Shown piece after piece: positions 46,255 through 57,090 of a DNA stretch of 64,000 nucleotides. Made by a program: the position numbers and the translations under genes. Each line of letters opens with the position of its first letter. Position 1 is the first letter of the stretch. This DNA comes from Euclidia mi (taxonomy: Eukaryota; Arthropoda; Insecta; Lepidoptera; Erebidae). The notes beneath the pieces are model-generated. The model did not search any database. It had not been told where the DNA came from and worked only from the letters and a program-made list of their open reading frames with translations. Location of the stretch: NCBI GenBank assembly GCA_944739405.2, contig OX123186.2, positions 91,677,034-91,741,033 of the forward strand, given 5' to 3'.

Positions 46255-46886
46255 ATGTGATTTTGATAATGATTTCATAATGATTTTGATAATGATTTTG
46301 ATAATGATTTTGATAATGATTTTGATAATGATTTTGATAATGATTTTGATAATGATTTTGATAATGATTTTGATAATGATTTTGATAATGATTTTGATAA
46401 TGGTTTTGATAATGGTTTTGATAATGGTTTTGATAATGGTTTTGATAATGGTTTTGATAATGGTTTTGATAATGGTTTTGATAATGGTTTTGATAATGGT
46501 TTTGATAATGGTTTTGATAATGGTTTTGATAATGGTTTTGATAATGGTTTTGATAATGGTTTTGATAATGGTTTTGATAATGGTTTTGATAATGGTTTTG
46601 GTAATGGTTTTGATAATGATTTTGATGTTGATGATATTGATAATCATTTTGATGTTGATGATATTGATAATCATTTTGATGTTGATGATATTGATAATCA
46701 TTTTGATGTTGATGATATTGATAATCATTTTGATGTTGATGATATTGATAATCATTTTGATGTTGATGATATTGATAATCATTTTGATGTTGATGATATT
46801 GATAATCATTTTGATGTTGATGATATTGATAATCATTTTGATGTTGATGATATTGATAATCATTTTGATATTGATGATATTGATCA
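46255..46886. repeat. Compound satellite: 12-bp then 27-bp tandem units
   Basis: About 30 units of TGATTTTGATAA (46255-46390), changing to TGGTTTTGATAA (to about 46616), then nine or ten 27-bp units built on TTTTGATGTTGATGATATTGATAATCA. It lies inside the LTR element. The long frames read from it on both strands (46204-46968 -, 46280-46906 +) are low-complexity artefacts. Confidence 0.92.
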
Positions 46887-47726
46887 TATTGCCTACGAAC
46901 TGCTGAAGTCTTTCGCCTTGTTCTAGCCTGGACTCATGTGCAGCAGGTGTGGGGCTAGATAGTATCAAGGAGATTGACCGTTGTCACTTGTCTATTTAAT
47001 GTGAAAAGAAAGGCAATGGCAATGAGTGTATTAGAATGAAAGTATTGTCCTAGTATTACACTACTGTTATCATACAAGTTGGTACCTGTATACTTGTAAA
47101 TTAGTAAAATCGAATTTAATTATTTAACTCGGTTGTGAATTTAAATTATTTATTTTCTTTCATTTATTGATCAGCCATAAGCAGAATTACCTATTTTAAT
47201 TTTTTATTCTTAAAACCTTTACTTAAATTTTTATGCTTCGTAGTGGCTCCTTTTGTACTATATTATTTTTGTCAATTTGTGGATGGATAATGCAGTGGTG
47301 TAATATTGTAAAATTAAACTGTACTTCTATGTAACATGTGTATTGTAAATGTTAATGATCCCTTCATAGAATAGTAAACACAATTTGTAACAATGGTATC
47401 AAAGCAGCTGACACAGAACTTATTTCTAGACTCGCAAAATGAAACCGTAATTACTGTAAAATATGAGTCCAGTTTATTTTTGTGTAATTGTTTCGAACAA
47501 ATGGATTGTTGTTGTGATACTATTCTTATAATTGAACTTACTAAGATGACGACGTAAGTCAGTATAGCCGTAGCGGACGTAAAGATACTATAGTTTTTAG
47601 ATGGCTTTAATCAACATGGTAAGAATTCATTGTTACAAAATAAAAGAGCGCCCGTCGGGCGATTGTTTAGTAAAGTGTTATTTAATTTATTGTACTTCGA
47701 GGAGGAAGTAATTGTCAGTCTGGCCG

Positions 47727-48530
47727 TGAGAGATATGTAATAATATCTAGGCTATGAGCTGAAATTACTGATATCCAAGTATTTATACATAATATGTAAG
47801 AGGATAGTGGCAACTAAATGACACTGACATGACGTTTCACAGTTAAACTGTCAAACGTGTAAATAAGGTGTACCTATATAAGTCGACAGGCTCTGCTAGC
47901 TCGTCCTATTCTCCTTCGACGACGGCTCAGGTACGATATGGTTCTGACTATTTAATTGCCACTGTGTTCCAATATTCTGTGTTGCTTGTTCTTTTGTTTC
48001 ATCATCTAGGAAATAATGTAAGATAGTGTAATCATTATCTTATTGATATTGTGTTGTGGGTAGTTTGATCGTTTGTGAGATATTATAGATTGTAATATAG
48101 GATAGAATAATATACTGTGGATCAAGTCGTATCAATGAGATTCATTAGGTATATACCTGTGGTAAACATTTAGTAAATTGTATTGATGCTAAATAATGCT
48201 AATTATGTTCTGTTGTAAGACAGACCTTTCTAGTAATATAAAACTACCCACAACATTGATATTTGATATAAATTGGCTGTACCACTGTTTGTTAATTATT
48301 GTTATATATAGTTATTGAAATGAATGATCAAGAGTTTTATTGCCCGTTCTTTCTCTTGGTTCTATGTCTTTGCTTTGCGAACTGGGCTGTAAATGTAAAT
48401 GTAGAATCACGACGTAATCTAAAGATATATCCTTGTGCCAAACTGAATAAATGAAAGTATGATTTGATAGTTGTCTCCTTTATTTATCAAAACTGTCTCT
48501 ACACTATAGGAAGCTTCCCTGCTTCTGACA
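47727..48530 (+). repeat. 3' LTR
   Basis: Same 804 bases as the 5' LTR apart from G/A early on (CTATGAGCTG) and C/T before the TATA box (47875-47881). AATAAA at 48446-48451. Purine-rich GAGGAGGAAG at 47699-47708 is the nearest polypurine-tract candidate. The LTR ends 184 bp before exon 24. Confidence 0.88.
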
Positions 48531-48714
48531 CATGCATGTCGTGCAATAATTCTTCTACGACTTTAAGGGCCGAAGAGGCGACTTTTTTCAAAATTCATAT
48601 TGGAAATTAATACTTTTCTTTATTAACTCTTGTGTTTTTTGTATTTTTTTCTATGCTTGCAAATACCCTTTATAATATTTACTCGTAAACATGCCTCCAT
48701 ACTTTAAATTACAG

Positions 48715-48908
48715 TTGCCGTATTCGCGAAAAATTCTCGAGGGAATACAATGTTATTATACAGTGGTAACAGGTTTGCAAAGCATAGATCCAATCGGCGT
48801 GCACATACAACTTGGCGATGTATCAAGAGAACCATCGGTTGTAAAGCTTTTGTATACACTGTAGACGATGACATTGTTAGGTTTAAACTTACCCATAATC
48901 ATGAATAA
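48715..48908 (+). CDS. mod(mdg4): Alternative 3' exon 24: FLYWCH finger
   Basis: The acceptor CATACTTTAAATTACAG ends at 48714. The exon starts with TT completing a codon, then 63 codons to TAA (48906-48908). The domain shows SRGNTMLLYSGNRFAKHR, TTWRC, Cys in IGCKAF, and THNHE at the end. It is the first exon after the LTR element. The pyrimidine tract is weak (CATACTTTAAATTACAG), so its use may depend on splicing factors. Confidence 0.86.
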
Positions 48909-49755
48909 CTTCCAAATGTGATGGATAGTTAAAAATAAGCTATTTTCAAATAATTATCCATAATATTTGAGAATATGACTGTCTATTGGCTACTCTTCAT
49001 TTATTTGTCGTACTGTTGTGTATTATAGGCGGAGGTTTTTAATTTAGTTGTATTTTTTAACATTGTCACCTCAGAACTCTGCCATTTGTAAAACATAAAA
49101 AAAAATCCTCGTATATTTTTCGCGATATAAACCCTTTAGTCTTTTCGTTAAATTTTTCACGGTGGCATATCTCTCCAGAATTATATCTTACATGATTGCT
49201 TTAATTTTGTCACCATGATATACGACTTATATGACGTGACAGACGTCTTCTTATTCATAAAATCAATTACATTATAATTTCTTGAAAACCAATCTGAAAA
49301 GGATAAACAATGTTAAATAAATGTTGTTGAAATAATTATTTATTTTATTTAATATTTTACCTACCAGAGCATTACAAACAAAGTTTAAGTGACTTCTGAA
49401 TAATAATATCCTTTTGTGTAGAACACATTTATAAATATGAAACATAATTATTTCAATTAATATTTAGGTAGTTTCGTGTTATTATTTACCAAATTTATAT
49501 TTAATTAATAATCGTACCAGTTGCCAAATGGGAGTCAATGAATGTTTTTTTCAACGTTAAGACATTAATGCTGTTACAGGTTTAAAGAAGTACGGGTGTT
49601 ACAACTTACATAAAGATTTTATACAAAAGCCAACAAGCTAAAAACTAAAGGGGAATTGCAAAATAGACATAGCCCGTGACGCTGTCGGGGAACTAAGCCA
49701 AAGCCTAATAATATTTGGAACGTAACTAAATTTATAAATTTCGTACATTTTTCAG
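48909..49755. other. Spacer between exons 24 and 25
   Basis: AT-rich, no repeat family or coding signal that I can name. Confidence 0.5.
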
Positions 49756-49988
49756 TTTCTATAATACCAAGTCCAAGGAGCAAGAATAAAAATTTGTTGA
49801 TGATCAACGGATTCACGTATTCTCAATACAGTTCTATGTTCTGGTACTGCACTAAGAAAAAGAGAGGATGCCCGTCTAAGGCTCGCACGGATGCTAGTGG
49901 CAGTCTGAAGTATTTACAAGAGGAGCATAACCACGCTCCACCGAAGTACCACGTCACTCAAGTTGGAGAGTATATCAAGCTAGATTAG
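49756..49988 (+). CDS. mod(mdg4): Alternative 3' exon 25: FLYWCH finger, MFWYC type
   Basis: The acceptor CGTACATTTTTCAG ends at 49755. The exon starts with TT completing a codon, then 76 codons to TAG. The domain shows NLLMINGFTYSQYSS, MFWYC, Cys in RGCPSK (C-x6-C), and EHNHAPPKYHV, then a tail ending GEYIKLD. The spacing from F-T-Y to W is shorter than in the WWVC group. Exon 26 is its tandem twin and shares HNH.PPKYHV and GEY.K in the tail. Confidence 0.88.
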
Positions 49989-50033
49989 AAGACCCTGAGT
50001 CATCTCAATAGTATTAATAAAAATAAAAAAAAA

Positions 50034-50278
50034 TTAAAGAAAAACAAAAAACCCGACTGCATAAAAACTAAAAAGAAAGAAACAAGCCCAGTAGTGTAGA
50101 ATTATGTTAAGTAATATGCAGAACAGAACGACTCACAGTCGGGGCACATTCAAATCTTCCCAAGGGGCCCCGACTGTGTGTCATTCTGTTCTGCATATTA
50201 CTTAACAGAATTCTACACTACTGGGCTTGTTTCTTTCTTTTTAGTTTTTATGCAGTCGGGTTTTTTGTTTTTCTTTAA
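50034..50278. repeat. Long foldback: 111-bp arms, 23-bp loop
   Basis: Arms 50034-50144 and 50168-50278 match inverted at 108 of 111 positions by eye. CCCGACTGCAT near the outer part and GCAGTCGGG near 50780 are ends of a common lepidopteran TIR family. This is a snap-back transposon fragment in the 3' flank of exon 25. Confidence 0.88.
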
Positions 50279-51341
50279 ATTATTTTTTTTATTTTATACT
50301 TTTTAGTTACGATTCATTGACTTCGTTATAAGATGGTAAATTTCGCAATCAAGTGTTTGTATATCGTTTATACTTGAAATAAAAACTTAAATCAATAAGT
50401 AAGAAAATTAGCGAGAATTTTTTTTTGAGAACTTTACATCGTTATATCTCCTAAATTATTATTTAAAATGAAAAATGGTAAAAGGAAGTTAAATATGATT
50501 TTAAAATACCTATTCAACGACACCATTTGGCATAGTTCATCGACTTTTTGTTTTTTCATTTTGACAATATGGCGTCTGGTTGTCGCTGTGGTGAATTTTG
50601 ATTACTGTTATGTCTTTAGTGACACTCGCAAAGTTAAGACGAATCGATTGACGTAAGAATCATCAAAATCGGCCTACCCATTTGGTCTCTAGAACGCCAC
50701 ATAGAAACAAACATACATACATACATATATACATACATACATAGACTGATAAACACATTACCCTCCTTTGCGTCGCGCAGTCGGGTAAAAATGTTTAATG
50801 CGGTGAATTTGCTACATCTCTGTCTGTTTTGACTAAAATGAGATGCATATCTTCTTGTTCATCTCATTTCTACCGCTCGGATGTAATCGTCATTATGTTC
50901 TGCATTCTGCTTCAGTCTTTATTTTATTCCAGCTGTTCTTTCATTTTAAATTCTGGTATCTGTATGGTATACGTCTAGTTTATCTGGATGTATATCTGCG
51001 TATTTTATTTTGGAACGGCGAGTGTACCTAAATAAATTTGGTAAGGTTATTCGCTGAGTTTGTTTTAGTCTGTATACATTAATACTCGAATAACAAGTTA
51101 TTATAAGAAATGACAGTAAATTAATAATATTCCTTTATTTATCACTTGTAATGAACAAGTCCTGTATAAGACATTATTTAATCATGTAGAGTACTGCATG
51201 TTATAATAATCTTTTGCAGGTCGATTTATTACTTTAGTAATAGCCTGAACTCTTGACTAATAGAGTGCTTGCGAATTTAAAGATTGAAAGCCAACATAAA
51301 TATAGAAACTGGTATTTATTTAACCTTCGCCTATTTTCCAG
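50279..51341. other. Spacer before exon 26; outer part of the TIR element
   Basis: CATACATACATACATATATACATACATACATAGACTGATAAACACATTACCC...GCGCAGTCGGG (50705-50786) looks like the far end of the element whose other end is at 50051. The rest is AT-rich without genes. Confidence 0.5.
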
Positions 51342-51637
51342 GGATAGTTCTACCGAGCAAATACGGTAAGAGACATTTGCTGATGATAAATGGCTTCACC
51401 TTCTCACAATACACTCCAATGTTCTGGTATTGTACGAGGAAGAAGACTAAATCATGCCCAGCGAAAGCCCGAACTGATAAACAAGGATATGTTCTGAAGT
51501 ATTTGTCAGAAGGACACAACCATGAACCGCCTAAATACCATGTCAATGAAAATGGAGAATATTTTAAAGAGACAGTTGCTTGGCAGAATAGGAAAAGACG
51601 GGCAAGATATCAGAATAACATGGTTTATTTTAATTAG
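51342..51637 (+). CDS. mod(mdg4): Alternative 3' exon 26: FLYWCH finger, MFWYC type, basic tail
   Basis: The acceptor CTTCGCCTATTTTCCAG ends at 51341. The exon starts with GG completing a codon, then 97 codons to TAG. The domain shows RHLLMINGFTFSQYTP, MFWYC, Cys in KSCPAK, and GHNHEPPKYHV, then GEYFKETVAWQNRKRRARYQNN. The basic tail after the finger is longer than in exon 25. The two exons are 1.36 kb apart and clearly duplicated. The ATG at 51284 is intronic. Confidence 0.88.
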
Positions 51638-52033
51638 TGCATTATGTATTAGTAGTTAGAAAAAGAAATGATTGAATCAGTATTTTTATTTTAAGGATCA
51701 TTTGAACTTAAAAATTAAAATATATTTTTGGCCTTAACATTGCAAATGTATGGCATGAATACAGATACAGACTTGTGTACATGTGTGTCTACATATAAAA
51801 TATATAAGTCCGTATTATTGAGGCGTTGTTGGTGTGTTTTGTGACGTGATGTGAGTAAATAAATAAATACCAGAACACGCAAGTATACGAGTAAAAAAAA
51901 ACTTCGATTGGCCATTTTATATTTTTATTTAGTTTAGGCTTAAAGAATATTTTTATTGCCACAAGAATCTCAAAGTGTATCATATAACCGTCGTAGAATA
52001 AGAAAATAATCATATTTATAGGTTTGATTTATA

Positions 52034-52720
52034 CTATATACCTAAACGAGTGTATCTTTTTGAGACTTATTTTATTCGATAACATTTTATTCATAACAAT
52101 TTGTAGGCATTATTGATGTTTTTGTGTGACTGCTATTAATTTTCTTTAATAAACGTAACAGAAACATACATAGGTGTTTTATTTATTTGCTGTTAATTAT
52201 TGCAGGTGCACTGCAAACTAGATGTCAGGTAGAGGTTGTTATTGTACTCCCTAACTAGCTGCTTCTGATGCCTAACTGCTTGACCGCACACAAGTGTCTA
52301 TTGTACCTTTTTGGAAAAACAGATGAGCGCGTAAACTGTAAATTTCCCATGCTTTTCCGCTGCGCACTTATCTGTTTGTGGAACTCGGATAACTTAACCG
52401 ATTGCGGTATGTTGCATATCAATAGACGCGTAATTAAATGAGGTTTCTAATGATATAAATTAAAACCATAATAATTATATACTATATACCTAAACGAGTG
52501 TATATTTTTGAGACTATTTTAATCGAAACATTTTATACATAACAAGTTGTAGCCATGATTGATGTTTTTGTGTGACTGCTATTAATTTTCTTTAATAAAC
52601 GTAACAGAAACACACATAGGTGTTTTATTTATTGGATGTTAATTATTGCAGGTGCACTGCAAACAAGATGTCAGGTAGAGGTTGTTATTTTATTTCCTAA
52701 CTAGCCTGCTTCTGATGTCT
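52034..52720 (+). repeat. Two direct repeats of about 235 bp, 452 bp apart
   Basis: 52034-52269 and 52486-52720 share ACCTAAACGAGTGTAT, TTTAATAAACGTAACAGAAAC, GTTAATTATTGCAGGTGCACTGC and GATGTCAGGTAGAGGTTG. Unit 1 is followed by 215 bp not found after unit 2. No finger pattern is inside. Confidence 0.75.
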
Positions 52721-52936
52721 TTTATTATTGGTACATGCAAAATCTTAAAAATACTGAATAGTTTGCCATAAAAATAGTATATTGTAACCTACCTTAAAAA
52801 AATATCAAAATATTTTAAAAGGTAAGAGTCACATGGGTTACAATTAAGATATAAGTTTACATGTTAGTTAAATATAATTAATCAATATTTGTTTATCTTA
52901 TATTAATATTATTTTTCATATTATTATTCATTTCAG

Positions 52937-53151
52937 AATATTTAGCAGCGCTGTTGAGAGGTCGCTTCTGCAACAGGGAGACCACAAATATATATATTGG
53001 AGGTCATAAATTCTTCAGACATTCTCGATCTCTCGTTGGTGACAGAATAAGATGGACGTGCGCGAAAAAGCACAAACATAAATGCAAAGCCTCAGCGGTC
53101 ACAATAGATGGCGTTGTTGTATCTACGACTGGTCTACATTCACACACCTAA
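52937..53151 (+). CDS. mod(mdg4): Alternative 3' exon 27: FLYWCH finger
   Basis: The acceptor TTATTATTCATTTCAG ends at 52936. The exon starts with AA completing a codon, then 70 codons to TAA. The domain shows RETTNIYIGGHKFFRHSR, RWTC, a Cys in KHKCKASA, and LHSHT at the end. The W-T-C variant and the HKF core set it apart from its neighbours. Confidence 0.87.
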
Positions 53152-55241
53152 ATATAAACTGAACTTATGCGATCATAAAACGCTGGCGTAGTTCAGTCCT
53201 TGTGATAAAGATTGAATTGAATTTTAAGTAAGTCTGATGAAACAAGTACTACCTACATATTGTATACATAAAAATGGACATCCAAATAGCCTCCACAATT
53301 CTGATGACAAACCAAGCCGTCTAATTTCTCCTTAGGTGATAAGAAATTTTAAAATATTCTATACTGGGTCAATCATATAGTAAACTATCCTTTATTGAAT
53401 CTTCTATCGAATTTACAGGATATGATTTTGGAATTGTAAGAAACTGCTAGTAGAATTAACAAGACTGGTACTTGCAGTCTTATAAGTTTTGTGCATTTTG
53501 CTAAGGTTACCACATAATAATATACACCTTCGTCATTCATTTATATGACGTAAGTATCCACATATTTGCAGATCATTTTGAAATGCATATGAGTGTGGTG
53601 GACGAATTTAATATATTTATCACACCACTTTCAGTATTGCATTATATTCACATTAAATGAATAAAATCAAATACGCGTGCAAGAAAAGTTAAAATAATAA
53701 AGGGGTACGTTCGCTGTAAAAGTAAAAATTGTGTCTTCGATGTGTGGTTGGATAAAAAGAAAATAAATTTGATGTGCCTTGAGAATTTTTGAACTGAGAG
53801 TTGAAAAAATTCTAAATTATATAACATATTTGATGCATAATATGAATATGACGGCACGTAATTTTTTAAATTTTTTCATGACTGTAAATGTAACATTTTG
53901 GAAAGAGACCTAGCGAAAGATCTATAATTGTAAATGCAATCCTTTTCAGTAATTTAAGAGTTGGCTTATAGATGCCAAATGAAGTGAATTTGATGTTTTG
54001 TGCACAGAGCTATCATAGAGTAAGTGTAAATATAATAAGTATATTTTTATAATTAATGTTATGTGTAAAATAAAATGCACATTCCAATTTACTACGTAAG
54101 TTTCGTTAAATATTTTGATATAATGTATTGTATTCGTTGTTGTAGATTTAATATAATGTTACCAAAGGAGCTTTGAAATTAAATAACTGGAAACTGGTCA
54201 GGGATATCGTTTTAAATTTGATTTTGATCTATGATGCTAAACTTTATAACCGTTCAACGTAGTTTAACAGTCACAAAAAGACACTCAGTATCTGTGATTG
54301 TAACTGCTATTTAGCGGATAGTATTTGAAATTAGCTGATTTTTTTCAGTTTTCGGAGTCAGTATTCCGGTTTACTTACATTATAAATATTACGAAGCACG
54401 AAATTTACATTCACATTGCACTTCTACTAGCGACGAAATAATACTATTTAATGCCGTTGAACGCAAGCAGCTCGGGACCAAATAACAATGTTTGACAAAG
54501 CCATTTTACATCGTAAATATTGGCAAGCTTAAATTATATAGCATATTATATAAAGCAGAGAGTCTCTATTAGAAGAATGTATTGTCTGTGATAATTATTA
54601 TCAATCACAAATTGTTTAAATATATTTAATGCCAAGTAAGATTATCGAGACATGAAATATTTTTTAAATAAAAGTTGTTCTGTCTTCTCTTTTAGGTATT
54701 TTTGGTCAATCGAGTATTATGAGTGTGTTTCTTTACTAAGGTTAAATAAAAAAAATAGTTTTTGTCTATGTTATAGTAAATGAATTTTTTGTTATTATTT
54801 ATCGTTTGTGTAAAAGTTTATCAATTGTGATGGAAAATTATATAACACAGTTATTTGTATAAGTTCTTTAGATGGTAAGGTTTTTAAATAAATAACTTAA
54901 ATTATTAAAGTATTTGTGAATTTAATAGAGTTTACCTTTTTTAGTAAAGAGGTAGGTACCGCACGGCCTGTATTGCGAGTGAGATAAAGTCAATTATGAA
55001 AATCATATTGGTAAAGTTTGGAAGAAGTAAATACACGGCAACACAGGCAAGGCACGTGGACGGTATGTCCCTTAACATTTTATTTACAGTGAGTCATCTA
55101 CCTCATCTTACTTTATCTGAGGTATAACAAGTTTCTTTACTTTATTTAGATCTTCCCTGCTTTACCTATCTACCTACTTTATCAATTTCAGTTTTCTGTT
55201 TTAAATTATATCTGGTCAAATACGATTTGAATGAATTACAG
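53152..55241. other. 2.1-kb spacer, nothing recognised
   Basis: AT-rich with scattered AATAAA. I find no finger pattern, LINE frame or TIR pair by eye on either strand. Confidence 0.5.
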
Positions 55242-55487
55242 CGGTCTTGGTAAAGTCGTCAAGAGGTGTGAAAGCGGTGTTGACAAATGGCTACACGTAC
55301 AATCTCAGACAGAAGTCGAGAAACTCCATGTTTCGATGGTATATGTATTGTATGCGCTATCATAGCGGGTGTAAGGCGGCTACATATAGTCACTACTCCA
55401 GATCTACACGTCACCGAGACAATTGGTCAACATACGCATATAGTGCCTAATCTGTATCCAACCGACGGTTATGATAGAACCACTTAG
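55242..55487 (+). pseudogene. mod(mdg4): Exon 28: frameshifted twin of exon 29
   Basis: The acceptor GAATGAATTACAG ends at 55241, in the array phase. It shows SRGVKAVLTNGYTYNLRQKS, then MFRWYMYC, where a 6-bp insertion makes W-x3-C instead of W-x-C (exon 29: LRWYC), then SGCKAA. A net 4-bp insertion after GCGGCT throws the His part into another frame (VTTPDLHVTE, GQHTHIVP, to TAG at about 55487). The array frame ends at TAA 55448-55450 without His ligands. It is non-functional as a finger. Confidence 0.78.
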
Positions 55488-56238
55488 ATGATCAGCATCG
55501 TCTTAGCGTTAAAGCCTGTTCACGACCAGCGGCGGCAAGGGGCGGTCGCTTTCAGCGCTCTATACTTTAGATTTTGAAGCTTCGCTTAGTATGCATCGTT
55601 TCTCGCTAGCTAAGCCCGCTCACTGCCGGTCTGAACTTTGCTGTATTATCGTAGCATTTAAGACGTTATTTTCTTGGAGCCTCTTTCTTGGTCCTAAGCT
55701 GGTGTGTTCTTAATTGTTATATTTCAATACAGGATTGTTTTTTATACTTATTGTTAAATATTTGGTATTGCATTTATGTTTTAATACTTTGAAAGATACT
55801 AATCGAGACCCAATTGCAATTTGGTTTTTATAACATCTATAGGCGGCGACGGTACTTCAAAAGGGAAGAAGACAAGTTTAAAAAGAGAGTTATTTATTTT
55901 AGCTTTTAGGGTAGTTGTAATATTGCTTTGTTTGTTTCTAGTCTCTAAATTTGAATCTGCTTTATTAACGTTACGATTACCTGAAGTTTTAAAATTAACT
56001 TCTGTTGTTAATTCCTAATTGAGATTAATTTTCCATGAAAAAGGATTCTTGTTATTTTTTAGTAAAAAGACTGATTCTTACTATTTTTTTATTTAATGAC
56101 ACAGCTATGAAACTAAATGGTTTGATTTTTGTTTTCTTTGTATGAGTCAGAGATGATATGGTCTTTTACTATACAGTATGAGATTCTTTATGCCTACCTA
56201 TTCTCGTAAAAATAATACTTGTGTACGGTGTGTTACAG
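55488..56238. other. Spacer between exons 28 and 29
   Basis: The frame 55821-56018 has no domain. A 120-bp GC-richer part (55505-55680) is unassigned. Confidence 0.45.
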
Positions 56239-56513
56239 GAAAGATAATAAGCATGTCTCGTGGTGTCAAGGTGTTATTGGTATTCAAGTACACGTATAAT
56301 CGTCGAAAACAGTCGAAGAACAACATGCTAAGGTGGTATTGCACCCAATACCATACTGGTTGCAAAGCGGCGGTTCTCACCACAGAAGATCTGGTGGTTA
56401 CCGAGGTTATTGGTGAACATACGCATAATGTGCCATTTTTGCGTCAGGCGTCTGATGGGACGTATCACAGACTCGTCCAATTTGAATATGTAAAGAAAAT
56501 CATGCCTAATTAA
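56239..56513 (+). CDS. mod(mdg4): Alternative 3' exon 29: FLYWCH finger
   Basis: The acceptor TACGGTGTGTTACAG ends at 56238. The exon starts with GA completing a codon, then 90 codons to TAA. The domain shows SRGVKVLLVFKYTYNRRK, LRWYC, Cys in TGCKAA, and EHTHNVPF, then a tail of about 22 residues ending KKIMPN. It is the intact member of the 28/29 pair. The pyrimidine tract before it is poor in C/T, so it may be a regulated acceptor. Confidence 0.86.
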
Positions 56514-57090
56514 AATATAATAATGTACTTCGGCCTTTTTTACAACACGGATTAAATTATATTCGAATTGTAGATCTGAACTATTCTGTGCAAAAGGTCC
56601 GAAATTAGTTAAAACATAAATGTCAATTGTCATGCTTCGCTATGAGAAACTTTGTGTGTTGTCAACCTGCATTTAAAAGTGTATGAGATTGGGTAATTAA
56701 TTAATAAGTAAGACTACTTTGTACTAACAATATGTACCTTTATTTCGATGATGATAATATATCTTTGGTGAAGATGTATATTGATGTATTTTATATCATA
56801 TTTATTTTATAAAGCCTGAATTATTATACCTGGTGTTGTAATTCATGTGATATTAAATGCACTTTGATTTTGGCGTTCTTTCAACCAATGGACGCAAAGA
56901 ACACTTTGATCCAAACAACCAGTGTGATCAAACCTGCAGGCCAATTTTATCGGCCACCGAAATTGTACGTTCAAAATGGAACGTAATATCATTTGATTTT
57001 GAATCGGAGGAAACATACACAGTCAACCAGGCAGGGTGTGTAAAGTCTCTTCCCTCCAAACGTTCGTGACTTACTCACTTACGGCCATTT

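Larger units (their letters stand above)
42076..48530 (+). mobile_element. Full-length LTR retrotransposon, 6455 bp, non-autonomous
   Basis: Two 804-bp LTRs (42076-42879 and 47727-48530) start TG and end CA, flanked by CATG on both sides (42072-42075; 48531-48534). I notice only two differences between the LTRs. The 4847-bp interior has no gag, protease, RT or integrase frame, only AT-rich DNA and tandem repeats. It therefore depended on a helper element, like a LARD. Its orientation is the same as the exon array. The 4-bp target site fits a Gypsy-type integrase but does not prove it. Confidence 0.88.

Noticed and set aside
46255..46886. CRISPR-like array
   Set aside because: There are no unique spacers between units, and the genome is eukaryotic.
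46204..46968. Long ORFs on both strands (254 and 208 aa)
   Set aside because: They are translations of the 12-bp and 27-bp tandem repeats, whose units are multiples of three with no stop. There is no real protein pattern.
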